Part shown: positions 8,530-18,436 of the stretch, piece by piece
How the letters are laid out: each line of letters starts with the position of its first letter
Numbering within the stretch: the stretch's first letter is position 1
Source of the DNA: JACKAQ01 sp965227145
GTDB taxonomy: Bacteria; Calditrichota; Calditrichia; RBG-13-44-9; J075
Assembly: GCA_965227145.1 (NCBI GenBank)
Contig: OZ245730.1
Coordinates: 6,218,913-6,282,912, forward strand
Direction of reading: 5' to 3'
Length of the DNA stretch: 64,000 bases
Position numbers and translations under genes: made by a program
Notes under the pieces: model-generated
What the model saw: only the letters and a program-made list of their open reading frames with translations
What the model was told of the DNA's origin: nothing
Databases searched by the model: none

Positions 8530-11500
8530 ATGAACGAAGAACATTTTGAAAACACATTTATCGAAGAAGCAACCGAACTTCTGGAAGATCTTGAAGAAGC
8601 TTTGTTACTTTTGGAAGAAACGCCCCATGATGCCGATTTGGTGCAACGGGTGTTCCGCGCCATGCACACGATAAAAGGTGCAGCGGGGATGTTCGGGTTT
8701 GCCGAAATTTCCACCTTTACCCATGAAATTGAATCCGCGTACGAGATGGTTCGTTCGGGAAATCTGGACATCTCTAAATCGTTGATTGATATCACTTTAC
8801 AGTCGCTTGATGTGATTCGCGCAATGTTGGAAGGCCAAACAGATGCATCGCTGGAAAACAGGGCAATTACCTCCGTTTTGCAACAAATCCGTGCCGACGG
8901 AAACGATGCGGCAACCGCCCAACCGATGCCGCAACCGGAACCTGTGGCATCCAACCAGCAAAGTGAGCCCAATATGCAATATCTGCGAATATTGTTTTTT
9001 CCACACCCAAATTTGCTGATGAACGGCACCAATGTTACCATTTTGTTCGAAGAATTGCGGGAGCTTGGCGAATGCATTATTCAGGCGAATACGGAAAAAA
9101 TACCGGATCTGGAAGCGATCGACCCGGTGAGTTGCTATACCTATTGGGATATTTTGCTGCGAACCACCGAACCGATCGAAACGGTGCGCAGCGTTTTTGT
9201 TTTTGTGGAAGAAGATTGTGAGCTGAAAATTGAAACCGAAGAAGCCCATTCGAAACCGGCACAGCCATCCATTTCCGTAAACGATATTATTAACTGGGAC
9301 TTACCAGCCTCAAAATTTCTCTCATCCGAAGAAGATCTGGAAATTTTGCACGATTTTATTTATGAAAGCCAGGAAGGGCTGGAGCGCGCAGAGCACATTT
9401 TGATGGAATGGGAATCGACCGGCCGCAGCGAACCGTTGACGGCTGCTGAAATTGATTCACTGTTTCGCTGCTTTCATTCTATCAAAGGCAGCGCCGCATT
9501 TCTGGAACTGTTTTCCATTGTCACCATCACGCACGAAGTCGAAAATTTTCTGGACAGCATCCGCAAAACTGAAATTGAATTTTCGCATGACCATGTGTTG
9601 GGATTTATCAAACTGATTGATTTTTTCAAATTGTATCTGACCGCGTTGAAAAATCACGAAAGTATATCCCGGTTCGAGGCGGACGAGGAATATTACGTTC
9701 AACTGTTCCAGAATTTACGGGATTTGCCGGATTTATCACCCGATCCGGAAGATGACGACCTGCCGGAAGATACCGCAGAAACAGCCTCGCAACATAGCGA
9801 ATCTGAGCAGCATGTGGTGACAAACGAATCGTTTATCACGCCGGAAATGCGCAAACAATTTGTTATCGAAAGCCGGGAATTGCTGGAAGAAATCGAATCC
9901 GGTTTGCTGGAATTGGAAACCGATCCCGGTGACCGGGAGCTGGCTTCCGGCGCGTTTCGTGCGGTGCACAGCATCAAGGGAAACGCCGGATTGTTCGGAT
10001 GCCACGATATTGCGATAGTTTGCCATCATATCGAAAATTTTTTGGACATGGTGCGCAGCCGCGAAATTGTGGCGACAGAGCAGCATTTTTCATTTTTGTT
10101 GCAGGTGCTGGATTTTGTGCGCATCGGTTTGGACAATTTTGAATACGATGATAAAAACGTTATCGACGGCATCAGCGGCATTATCGGGTTGATTGAAGAG
10201 GGGCTCGGCAAACCTGCTACCGGTGAAACGCCGGCGCCGCAACCGATTTTGAACGCAGAAGTGCTATCGCAAAATGAAGATGAAAAAATTGTGCCGGCAT
10301 CCGACGCAACGCCGCAAATAAATGCAATAAAAACATCGCAGCCGGTGCCGCCGGTTGCTGCTGCACCCGCAGAAAAATCGCCGCAAAGTCGTCCTGTTTT
10401 TGCCGAAAAGCAATCCGCAACGCCAATGGCAAATGTTGCAACTGCGACGGCAAACAAAGTAAAGCAGGAAGTTGCGGTATCTGCCGTGCCAAAAACCAAA
10501 CCGGCAACATCCGGTGTCGCCAAAACCGGCAGCGAAGTGATCCGGGTGGATGTCGCAAAGTTGAATGAACTGATGGATCTGGTCGGGGAAATCGTCATCG
10601 CCGAATCGATGGTGGCGCAACACCCGGAAATTGTCGGGAGAGATTTGCCCGGTTTCGAAAAAGCAGTGATGCATCTGCAAAAAAATATCCGTTCGTTGCA
10701 GGAAATGGCCACGGCAATGCGCATGATTCCGCTCGCGGGATTGTTCAAACGGATGATCCGGCTGGTTCGCGATGTGTCCAATAAAGTTGGCAAATCCGTA
10801 AATCTGGAAATTCTCGGCGGCGAAACGGAAGTTGACCGCACGGTGATCGAAACGATATCCGATCCGTTGGTGCACATCATCCGCAATTCGATTGACCACG
10901 GTATCGAAATGCCGGATGAGCGCCGTAAAAATGGCAAAAAACCGGCCGGAAAAGTGGTTCTGGAAGCCAAACAGGTCGGCAGCGAAATCCTGATTTACAT
11001 CCGCGATGACGGTCACGGACTCAATCGCACCAGAATTTTGACAAAAGCCCGCGAACGCGGACTCATCTCCGGGAACGATGCGGACATGCCGGACAGCAGC
11101 GTTTGGCCGCTCATTTTCAAACCGGGATTTTCCACCGCGGAAAAACTGACCGACCTTTCCGGACGCGGTGTGGGAATGGACGTTGTGCTCAAAAACATCG
11201 AAAGTATTCGCGGACGCGTGGATGTGGAAAGCGAATCCGGCAAAGGCACAACCATCATTTTACGCATTCCGTTAACCACCGCAATTGTGGATGGCATGCA
11301 AATGCGGGTTGGCGATGCCATTTACGCACTGCCGATGATGGACATCCGCGAATCGCTGCAAATAACGCCCGAAAATATTGTCACGCTCATCAACGGTGAA
11401 GAAATGGTGAAAATCCGCCACAATTTATACCCCGTTCTTCGCATTCACGAGCTGCACAATATAAAAAACAGCTGCCGGAAACTGAACGAAGGTTTGGTGG

Positions 11501-11700
11501 TTCTTGCGGAAAGCAGCGGTAAATCTGTCTGTCTGTTTGTGGATGAATTGATTGGGCAAAAGCAATTGGTGATCAAGCCGTTGCCCGAATATTCCGGGAA
11601 TGTGCGCGGTGTTTCCGGCTGCACCATTTTGGGGGATGGCGATATCTGTTTGATTTTGGACGTAGCCAATTTGATAAAATATGTTCATGGAAGTGATTAA
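8530..11700 (+). CDS. cheA: Chemotaxis histidine kinase CheA with three HPt domains
   Basis: A 1056-residue kinase. Three HPt domains keep the phospho-accepting histidine: His46 (MHTIKG), His316 (FHSIKG) and His480 (VHSIKG). Between the first and second lies a segment (about 148-238, YLRILFFPHP onward) resembling the CheY-binding P2 domain. A Pro/Ala-rich linker (565-665) leads to the dimerisation domain (about 670-735), the ATPase domain (N box HIIRNSIDHGIE at 782-793, DDGHG at 826-830, GRGVGMDVV at 879-887) and the CheW-like P5 domain (about 917-1050). Most CheA proteins have one HPt and about 650 residues. It starts the che operon; GGTGA precedes the ATG. It should phosphorylate the CheY and CheB encoded downstream. 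Confidence 0.95.
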   Translation: MNEEHFENTFIEEATELLEDLEEALLLLEETPHDADLVQRVFRAMHTIKGAAGMFGFAEISTFTHEIESAYEMVRSGNLDISKSLIDITLQSLDVIRAMLEGQTDASLENRAITSVLQQIRADGNDAATAQPMPQPEPVASNQQSEPNMQYLRILFFPHPNLLMNGTNVTILFEELRELGECIIQANTEKIPDLEAIDPVSCYTYWDILLRTTEPIETVRSVFVFVEEDCELKIETEEAHSKPAQPSISVNDIINWDLPASKFLSSEEDLEILHDFIYESQEGLERAEHILMEWESTGRSEPLTAAEIDSLFRCFHSIKGSAAFLELFSIVTITHEVENFLDSIRKTEIEFSHDHVLGFIKLIDFFKLYLTALKNHESISRFEADEEYYVQLFQNLRDLPDLSPDPEDDDLPEDTAETASQHSESEQHVVTNESFITPEMRKQFVIESRELLEEIESGLLELETDPGDRELASGAFRAVHSIKGNAGLFGCHDIAIVCHHIENFLDMVRSREIVATEQHFSFLLQVLDFVRIGLDNFEYDDKNVIDGISGIIGLIEEGLGKPATGETPAPQPILNAEVLSQNEDEKIVPASDATPQINAIKTSQPVPPVAAAPAEKSPQSRPVFAEKQSATPMANVATATANKVKQEVAVSAVPKTKPATSGVAKTGSEVIRVDVAKLNELMDLVGEIVIAESMVAQHPEIVGRDLPGFEKAVMHLQKNIRSLQEMATAMRMIPLAGLFKRMIRLVRDVSNKVGKSVNLEILGGETEVDRTVIETISDPLVHIIRNSIDHGIEMPDERRKNGKKPAGKVVLEAKQVGSEILIYIRDDGHGLNRTRILTKARERGLISGNDADMPDSSVWPLIFKPGFSTAEKLTDLSGRGVGMDVVLKNIESIRGRVDVESESGKGTTIILRIPLTTAIVDGMQMRVGDAIYALPMMDIRESLQITPENIVTLINGEEMVKIRHNLYPVLRIHELHNIKNSCRKLNEGLVVLAESSGKSVCLFVDELIGQKQLVIKPLPEYSGNVRGVSGCTILGDGDICLILDVANLIKYVHGSD

Positions 11701-11717
11701 TTTAAAAGGAGTTATGA

Positions 11718-12215
11718 ATGGAAGACGCGAGAAATATCTCCGAAGTTGAAGAAATTGAAGATACCCAGGAAGGGCAATTTCTGACCTTCACTCTCGCACA
11801 GCAGGAATACGGCATCGAAATCCGTCACGTTACCGAAATTATCGGTATTCAACGGATTACCGATCTACCGGATATGCCCGCTTACATTAAAGGTGTCATC
11901 AACCTGCGCGGAAAAGTGATTCCGGTCGTGGATGTGCGGCTGCGTTTTGGCATGGAAAACCGTAAATACGATGAGCGAACCTGCATTATCGTCGTCAATT
12001 TTAACGATGCCGCGGTTGGATTGGTTGTGGATACTGTTTCGGAAGTGATGAATATTCCGGCACATAACATCGAACCTTCGCCAAAAGCCAGCCTCAAAAG
12101 CAGCGGCGGGCGCTTTATTAAAGGATTGGGCAAAGTGGAAGACGATGTCAAAATTTTGCTGGATATCGAACAATTGTTGTTCGATGAAGATCTGGCAGAA
12201 ATGACCGCAAACTAA
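11718..12215 (+). CDS. cheW: Chemotaxis coupling protein CheW
   Basis: A 165-residue CheW with an acidic N-terminal tail of about 20 residues, then the SH3-like fold: FLTFTLAQQEYGIEI, PDMPAYIKGVINLRGKVIPVVD (Arg in the LRGK turn conserved) and VGLVVDTVSEV. It bridges the chemoreceptor and CheA in the signalling array. The ATG follows a strong AAAAGGAG site six bases upstream and lies 17 bases after the cheA stop. The nearby soluble receptor is the obvious partner. Confidence 0.96.
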   Translation: MEDARNISEVEEIEDTQEGQFLTFTLAQQEYGIEIRHVTEIIGIQRITDLPDMPAYIKGVINLRGKVIPVVDVRLRFGMENRKYDERTCIIVVNFNDAAVGLVVDTVSEVMNIPAHNIEPSPKASLKSSGGRFIKGLGKVEDDVKILLDIEQLLFDEDLAEMTAN

Positions 12216-12244
12216 TCGGCAGACCGGAAAAAGGGGTTTAAAAA

Positions 12245-15136
12245 ATGGGGAATTCTAAAAAGAATATCGCTTCGGTTGAGCCGGAATTGCAAATCGAACT
12301 GCTCGAACAATCGTTCGAAGCATTGGCGCCATCCGGCGAAAAACTGGTGAAGCGTTTTTACGAGGAATTGTTTAAACGATATCCTGAGGTAAAACCGCTA
12401 TTTGCAAATGCAGACATCAAAGCGCAACAAAAACATCTACTTAATGCCATTGTTTTGGTGGTTAACAATCTCCGTAAACCGGAAAAACTATTGCCCGTTC
12501 TCAAAAAATTGTGCGAAAAGCATCAACAATACGGTGCAGTGGAAGCGCACTATCCGGCAGTGGCGGAAACGCTGCTGGATGTAATGGCAGAACTTGCCGG
12601 CGAATTATGGACAGACGAGCTACACAACGCCTGGGCAGCAGCATTGAATAAAATAGCTAATATAATGTTAGAGGCATACCAACATCCCAAGGAGGGCGAA
12701 ATGGCGAAAACAGGGCAGAGCGGCTGGAATACCTTGACAGTCATGATGAATATTCTGGACAACGCACCAATGAATATCATGATGGCCGATGCCGAAGAAA
12801 ATATTGTATTTGTCAACAAAAAAGCAATCGAGGTTTTGACAAAACTGGAAAGCGAACTGGCAAAATATTTACCGGGATTTAAAGTCAGCGAAGTGATCGG
12901 CGGCAGTATTCATCGCTATCACAAAAATCCTGCGGCAATCAAAGATATTCTGAAACAGCTTCGTCCGGGCAGCAGCCGAAAAGGCGAAATTACTCCCGGA
13001 CCGTATTTTTTTGAACACGAAACCCGTCCGCTATTTGACGATAACGGCGATTTGGCCGGTTACGTGGTTCAATGGGTGGATGTGACAGAGCAGCGCAAAG
13101 AGGCGGAAGTTGCCGCACGGCTGCAAGGTGCCATCGACAATTCCGCAACGGCGATGATGGTTGTAAATCGTGATTTTGTAATTACTTACGCCAATCGATC
13201 CACCTTCAAAATGATCGAAGAAAACATTCACCATTTTGAACACCAATATCCGGGATTCAAACTGGATAAATTGTTGGGTTCCAATATTGACATTTTCCAC
13301 AAAAATCCGAAACACCAACGCAAACTCCTCAGCGATCCGGACAATTTGCCGTGGGAAGTGGATATCAAAATTGGTGAAGCATATTTCAAATTGAATGTGA
13401 CAGCTATTTACGATGCCGCCGGACATTATGTCGGCAACAATCTGGAATGGGCAAACATCACCCGCGAAAAAGCAGAAGCCAATCGCGCAGAATCGCTGTT
13501 TGCGATGATCAACGGCGCGGCCAGCTTTTTTATGATGTGCGATAAAGAGCTGAACATCACCTACGCGAATCCGTCGCTCATCGAAATGTTGCGGAAATAT
13601 GAAGACAAGTTTCGCATTAAATGGCCGGGATTTTCCGTGGATGACCTGATTGGCAAAAATATTGACACATTCCACAAAAAACCGTCCAACCAACGCAGAA
13701 TTTTGGGCAACGTGAGCCAATTGCCGCACCGCACCGAAATAAAGGTGGGCGAACTGGAATTCGGATTAAACGCAACCGCGTTGTTCGATGCATCCGGAAA
13801 CCAGATTGGCAACGCGGTTGAATGGCTGGATCTGAACGCCCGTGCCGTTTATCGCAACGAAGTGAACCGGGTGATCAGCGCGTTGAAAAATGGCGATCTC
13901 TCCGTTCGTGGAAATTTGGCAATTCTGGACGATGTTTTCGGGAAAATGATGCAGGGCATTAACGAAGTGATCGATTCTATTCTGGAACCGATTTCCGAAC
14001 TGCAGCAACGCCTGCCGAAAATTGCCGAAGGCGATTTGACAGCGTATGTAACCGGAGAATATATGGGCGATCATGCGCAGCTCAAAAATTCGCTGAACGC
14101 CACGCTGGATTCGCTAAACAGTATATTAACGCAGGTTGCGGTTGCTGTCGATCAAATTTCTTCGGGATCGCTGCAAGTTTCGGATTCCAGCCAGTCGCTC
14201 TCGCAGGGCGCTACGGAACAGGCCAGTTCGCTGGAAGAAATTTCTGCATCGATGAACCAATTGACAGCCCAAACCCGCCAAAATGCGGAAAACGCCGCGC
14301 AGGCCAACAAATTGGCTGCAGGTGCCCGCGATTTCGCCAATACCGGCAATCGCCAAATGGGCGACATGCTGAACGCGATGGACGAAATCAACAAATCATC
14401 CACGCAGATTTCAAAAATTATCAAAGCGATCGACGAAATTGCATTCCAAACCAACCTGCTGGCGTTGAATGCAGCGGTGGAAGCTGCCCGCGCCGGTGTG
14501 CACGGCAAAGGATTTGCCGTTGTTGCGGAAGAGGTTCGCAACCTCGCCCAACGCAGCGCCAAAGCCGCCAAAGAAACAACGGAATTGATCGAAGATTCCA
14601 TTAAACGGGTTCAAAACGGAACCAATATCGCCAACGAAACGGCCGGCGCATTGGGCGAAATTGTTAATCAGGTAACCAAAGTGACCGATTTGGTGGGCGA
14701 AATTGATGTTGCATCCAAAGAGCAGGCACAGGGCATCGGACAAATCAACGAAGGATTGAGCCAAATTGACAAAGTAACCCAATCCAACACCGCCAGCGCA
14801 GAAGAAACCGCCGCTTCGGCAGAGGAACTCTCCGGTCAATCTTCCCGGTTGAAAGAAATGCTGGGCAAATTCAAATTGAAAATCGAAGAACCGGAAGCCT
14901 GGAACGGGCAACTGCCCAACGGTATTACACCGGAGTTGCTGATGCAGATGTTGCGACAGCTGCAATCGCAAGGATTTAATCCGTTCCAATCGCAGCCGGT
15001 AAAAAAATCTGCCCCGGAAACCGCGTGGGGTAGCGCGCCGGCAAAGCGAAATGCACCGGCAAAGCACAATTCCGGTAAATCTGTCGATCCGTCGTCGATC
15101 ATCTCGCTGGATGATGATGATTTCGGCAAATTTTAA
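12245..15136 (+). CDS. Soluble globin-PAS3-MCP chemoreceptor
   Basis: A 963-residue receptor without any membrane helix. Residues 14-147 form a globin domain like that of flavohaemoglobins: FY at 38-39 (Tyr39 would be the B10 position), PEVKPLF, and His93 in CEKHQQYG as proximal haem ligand. Three PAS domains follow (about 165-285, 290-408 and 415-532), each with the same YHKNP/FHKNP/FHKKP motif (225, 351, 476), so they arose by duplication. A HAMP-like segment (575-635) leads to the MCP signalling hairpin with its tip at 731-772 (EIAFQTNLLALNAAVEAARA). A flexible tail ends DDDDFGKF. It probably senses oxygen or another haem ligand in the cytoplasm and signals through the neighbouring CheA/CheW. 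RBS: AAAAGGGG upstream. Confidence 0.92.
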   Translation: MGNSKKNIASVEPELQIELLEQSFEALAPSGEKLVKRFYEELFKRYPEVKPLFANADIKAQQKHLLNAIVLVVNNLRKPEKLLPVLKKLCEKHQQYGAVEAHYPAVAETLLDVMAELAGELWTDELHNAWAAALNKIANIMLEAYQHPKEGEMAKTGQSGWNTLTVMMNILDNAPMNIMMADAEENIVFVNKKAIEVLTKLESELAKYLPGFKVSEVIGGSIHRYHKNPAAIKDILKQLRPGSSRKGEITPGPYFFEHETRPLFDDNGDLAGYVVQWVDVTEQRKEAEVAARLQGAIDNSATAMMVVNRDFVITYANRSTFKMIEENIHHFEHQYPGFKLDKLLGSNIDIFHKNPKHQRKLLSDPDNLPWEVDIKIGEAYFKLNVTAIYDAAGHYVGNNLEWANITREKAEANRAESLFAMINGAASFFMMCDKELNITYANPSLIEMLRKYEDKFRIKWPGFSVDDLIGKNIDTFHKKPSNQRRILGNVSQLPHRTEIKVGELEFGLNATALFDASGNQIGNAVEWLDLNARAVYRNEVNRVISALKNGDLSVRGNLAILDDVFGKMMQGINEVIDSILEPISELQQRLPKIAEGDLTAYVTGEYMGDHAQLKNSLNATLDSLNSILTQVAVAVDQISSGSLQVSDSSQSLSQGATEQASSLEEISASMNQLTAQTRQNAENAAQANKLAAGARDFANTGNRQMGDMLNAMDEINKSSTQISKIIKAIDEIAFQTNLLALNAAVEAARAGVHGKGFAVVAEEVRNLAQRSAKAAKETTELIEDSIKRVQNGTNIANETAGALGEIVNQVTKVTDLVGEIDVASKEQAQGIGQINEGLSQIDKVTQSNTASAEETAASAEELSGQSSRLKEMLGKFKLKIEEPEAWNGQLPNGITPELLMQMLRQLQSQGFNPFQSQPVKKSAPETAWGSAPAKRNAPAKHNSGKSVDPSSIISLDDDDFGKF

Positions 15137-15219
15137 TCGCGCAGATGATTAACGATTATTGTTGAGCCAATAATGACTGTAATGTATATTTAACGTTCTT
15201 TAGAAAGTAATTTGTTCGA

Positions 15220-16476
15220 ATGTTGCAATTAACCAGAACGGTGACAGAAATTTATACGACGGGAAACACCAGCTCCCGCGCTCGCCAGCACAGCCCAACG
15301 GTTGTGCTGGCGGCCGGAATTTTGCTAACCATGCTGCCGGTAACAATGATTGTGCCGGTGTTGAAGGAGCTGGTCAGCGTTCGCTTTTTGGTAGATACTT
15401 TTTGGGCACATGCCTTTATGTCCACCAGTTTGATCGGTGCAATTTTGTTTGCGCCGGTTGCCGGACGCATTATCGATCGGGGTGCGAATCGCCGGATGTT
15501 GTTTGCCGTTTCGCTGTCGCTGAATGCGCTGTGTTTTGCCGGAATGGCGTTGGCGCCAACGTTTTCGGTATTGATGGTTGCCCGCTTTCTGGAAGGCACG
15601 ATGCATATTACGGCATTATCCGCATGGCTGGCTTGTGGCGCGGAATCTGCAAAACCGGGTCGTACCGGTCGCACGATGGGCGCGCTCGGCGGAATGATTA
15701 TGCTGGGCATCACGATTGGCGTGCCGCTTGGCGGTGTTATCGCCGGTGATAATGCTATCCGGGTGCTGTGGGCTGCTGCGGGCGTATCGTTTGTAACGGC
15801 GCTGTTTGCATTGGGTGCGGTTCAAAATACGGCGTCAAAATCGCCAAAAATCCACCGTTCGGGTAATTTGATGGGCATGTTACGCAACAACCCGTTTATC
15901 CTGATTCCGTATGCCTATTCGTTTATCGACAGATTGTGCATCGGTGTGGTTGTTTCTACGCTCGGGCTGTATATGACAGATGTCTTGGTGATGTCGCCGG
16001 CGCAACGCGGAATTACGTTATCGTATTTTCTCATTCCGTTTTCGCTGCTTTCTTATCCCGCCGGAAGGTTGTCGGACCGCACCGGGCGTGTCGGCATGAT
16101 GGTTACCGGCAGCCTGCTGTTCGGCGTTATTTTTATGTTTTACGGCCATTTGGAAAACCACTGGTTTGCCGTTGCAATGGTGTTTAGCGGTATCATGAGT
16201 GCGCTGATGTTTGCACCAACGCTGGCGCTTTGCAAAGATTTATCCGCAACCGAAAGCCACGGCGTGGTTTTCGCGGGATATAATATTGCCGGATCGCTCG
16301 GTTTTGTGGTTGGCCCGTTGGTCGGCGGTAGTTTGTTTTACTGGTTTAGCCAGCAATACAGTGATTTAGAGGCTTATCAACAAACATTTATTATCAGCGG
16401 ATCGTTCGAATTGTTCTGCGTGCTGGTATCACTGCCATTTTTTTGGCGGTTATATTCTGTAAAAAAAAGCCGTTGA
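15220..16476 (+). CDS. Major facilitator superfamily transporter
   Basis: A 418-residue membrane protein with about twelve helices. The loop between helices 2 and 3 carries AGRIIDRGANRR, a form of the MFS D-R-x-G-[RK]-R motif, and the second half repeats it as AGRLSDRTGR. The helix 5 region GGMIMLGITIGVPLGG resembles motif C of drug/proton antiporters. The substrate cannot be told. It sits inside the che operon, 83 bases after the receptor gene and 59 bases before cheR, on the same strand, which is unusual and suggests either a shared function or simple insertion. The start site lacks a strong Shine-Dalgarno sequence. Confidence 0.85.
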   Translation: MLQLTRTVTEIYTTGNTSSRARQHSPTVVLAAGILLTMLPVTMIVPVLKELVSVRFLVDTFWAHAFMSTSLIGAILFAPVAGRIIDRGANRRMLFAVSLSLNALCFAGMALAPTFSVLMVARFLEGTMHITALSAWLACGAESAKPGRTGRTMGALGGMIMLGITIGVPLGGVIAGDNAIRVLWAAAGVSFVTALFALGAVQNTASKSPKIHRSGNLMGMLRNNPFILIPYAYSFIDRLCIGVVVSTLGLYMTDVLVMSPAQRGITLSYFLIPFSLLSYPAGRLSDRTGRVGMMVTGSLLFGVIFMFYGHLENHWFAVAMVFSGIMSALMFAPTLALCKDLSATESHGVVFAGYNIAGSLGFVVGPLVGGSLFYWFSQQYSDLEAYQQTFIISGSFELFCVLVSLPFFWRLYSVKKSR

Positions 16477-16535
16477 TATTGTGAAACGTTTCGCAGTAAG
16501 CCGTAAATTTTCACTCAAAACGACAGGGACTCGTC

Positions 16536-17378
16536 GTGGAAGTTGTTACCAATTATGTTGAAATCAGGGATGAAGAATACCGGTTGATTCGCGATCTGGT
16601 GTATAACCGGTTCGGGATTTCTCTGGGAAATGATAAAAAAACGCTGGTTGTCGGGCGGTTGAGCAAAATCCTCCGGAGCCATCAGTATCAATCCTTTGAG
16701 CAATTTTATCAATTTGTGATCAACGATCGATCGGGCAAAGCGCTTAGTTTGCTTATCGATCATATCTCCACCAACCACACCTATTTTTTCCGCGAAGATG
16801 ATCATTTCAAATATTTCCGCGAAGTTGTTTTACCCCAATTAGCCCAACGCGCCCGGCAAATTGGCCGGCTCGATATCCGTATTTGGTGCGCCGGATGTTC
16901 ATCCGGAGAAGAAGCCTACACGCTGGCCATGCTCACCAAAGAATATTTTCAAAACGAAACGGGTAATTGGGAACTGGGGCTTTTGGCAACGGATATTTCC
17001 AGCAACGCATTGGAAAAAGCGCAATCCGGCATTTACGCAATGGAAAATATTGAGCGGATTCCCGCGGATTTGAAACGGAAATATTTCCGAAAATTGCCGG
17101 ATGGCCGCTGGCAGGTGAATGACTCGCTGAAACAAATAATTCTGTTCCGGCGCCTCAATTTGATGCGACCCAGCTTTCCGTTCAAAGGCAAATTTCCGGT
17201 GATATTTTGCCGCAATGTCATGATTTATTTTGATGAAATGACCCGTGATGCGCTGGTTAAACGCTTCCACAATTATACGGAACCCAATGGCTATTTATTT
17301 ATCGGGCATTCCGAAACCTTGCGAAATTACGATATTCCCTATCATTATATCCAACCGGCAGTCTATCAGAGGAGCTAA
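16536..17378 (+). CDS. cheR: Chemoreceptor methyltransferase CheR
   Basis: A 280-residue SAM-dependent glutamate methyltransferase. The N-terminal helical domain (about 1-80) is followed by the catalytic domain with STNHTYFFRE, the SAM-binding loop WCAGCSSGEE (about 113-122), LLATDIS and FCRNVMIYFD. It methylates glutamates of the receptor for adaptation. The start is GTG at 16536 with AGGGACT upstream. The stop TAA directly abuts the cheB ATG, so cheR and cheB are translationally coupled. No extra TPR domain is present. Confidence 0.95.
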   Translation: MEVVTNYVEIRDEEYRLIRDLVYNRFGISLGNDKKTLVVGRLSKILRSHQYQSFEQFYQFVINDRSGKALSLLIDHISTNHTYFFREDDHFKYFREVVLPQLAQRARQIGRLDIRIWCAGCSSGEEAYTLAMLTKEYFQNETGNWELGLLATDISSNALEKAQSGIYAMENIERIPADLKRKYFRKLPDGRWQVNDSLKQIILFRRLNLMRPSFPFKGKFPVIFCRNVMIYFDEMTRDALVKRFHNYTEPNGYLFIGHSETLRNYDIPYHYIQPAVYQRS

Positions 17379-18434
17379 ATGATGCATTCAAACCCTGTTA
17401 AAGTATTGGTTGTGGACGATTCCGCTTTGGTTCGGGAGGTGATCAGCACAGGGCTTGCCCAGGATCCGGATATTGAAGTGGTCGGGCGTGCGTCTGATCC
17501 GTATATCGCACGGGATAAAATTGTGCAACTGAAACCGGATGTGCTGACACTGGATATCGAAATGCCCCGGATGGACGGTGTGGAATTTTTACGAAAATTG
17601 ATGCCGCAATTTCCCCTGCCGGTAATTGTGGTCAGTGCGCTTTCCCGGAAAGGCAGCCAAATTACGCTGGATGCGCTGTCCGCCGGTGCGGTGGATTTTG
17701 TCACCAAACCGTCTATCGATGTGGCAAACGGGCTGCAAGAAATGATGAGCGATTTGCGATTTAAGGTAAAAATGGCTGCACGGGTAAACGTCAGTCACTG
17801 GAAAGGGCGCACCCGTCATTCCCGGAATATTGCGCCGCGTGCAACGGTTCAGTCACTTTCGGAATCTACGGATAAAGTGATTGCCATCGGCGCATCCACC
17901 GGCGGTACCGAAGCTATCAAAGATGTGCTGAGCGTGCTGCCGCCGAACACACCGGGAATTGTAATTGTGCAACATATGCCGCCGGTGTTCACCCAAAAAT
18001 TTGCCGAACGGCTCAATACGCTCTGCGCGATTGATGTAAAAGAAGCCGAAGATGGCGACCGCGTGCTAACCGGAACCGCGCTCATCGCGCCGGGAGGCAA
18101 ACATATGGAGCTCAAGCGTTCCGGCGGTGTATATCGCGTATCTATTAAAGATGGCGATTTGGTTTGCGGACACAAACCCTCTGTGGAAGTGCTGTTCCGT
18201 TCCGTTGCCAAAACGGTTGGCGCCAATGCTGTTGGGGTAATGCTCACCGGAATGGGTGCGGACGGCGCAGACGGAATGGTAGAAATGCGCAAAGCCGGCG
18301 CACGCACCGTCGCACAGGACGAAGCCACATCTGTCGTATTCGGCATGCCCAAAGAAGCCTACCAACGGGGCGGTGCGGAAAAACTGGCAGCGTTGGATAA
18401 AATACCACACATCATTACTGAATATCTGAAATAA
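17379..18434 (+). CDS. cheB: Chemotaxis methylesterase/deamidase CheB
   Basis: A 351-residue protein. The receiver domain carries phospho-acceptor Asp59 in LTLDIEMPRMDG and Lys110 in FVTKPS. The esterase domain has the catalytic triad Ser173 (GASTGGTEA), His199 (QHMPP) and Asp295 (GMGADGADGM). It removes methyl groups from the receptor when phosphorylated by CheA. AGAGGAGC just before the ATG lies inside the end of cheR. The second Met (17382) is an equally plausible start. Confidence 0.96.
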   Translation: MMHSNPVKVLVVDDSALVREVISTGLAQDPDIEVVGRASDPYIARDKIVQLKPDVLTLDIEMPRMDGVEFLRKLMPQFPLPVIVVSALSRKGSQITLDALSAGAVDFVTKPSIDVANGLQEMMSDLRFKVKMAARVNVSHWKGRTRHSRNIAPRATVQSLSESTDKVIAIGASTGGTEAIKDVLSVLPPNTPGIVIVQHMPPVFTQKFAERLNTLCAIDVKEAEDGDRVLTGTALIAPGGKHMELKRSGGVYRVSIKDGDLVCGHKPSVEVLFRSVAKTVGANAVGVMLTGMGADGADGMVEMRKAGARTVAQDEATSVVFGMPKEAYQRGGAEKLAALDKIPHIITEYLK

Positions 18435-18436
18435 CT

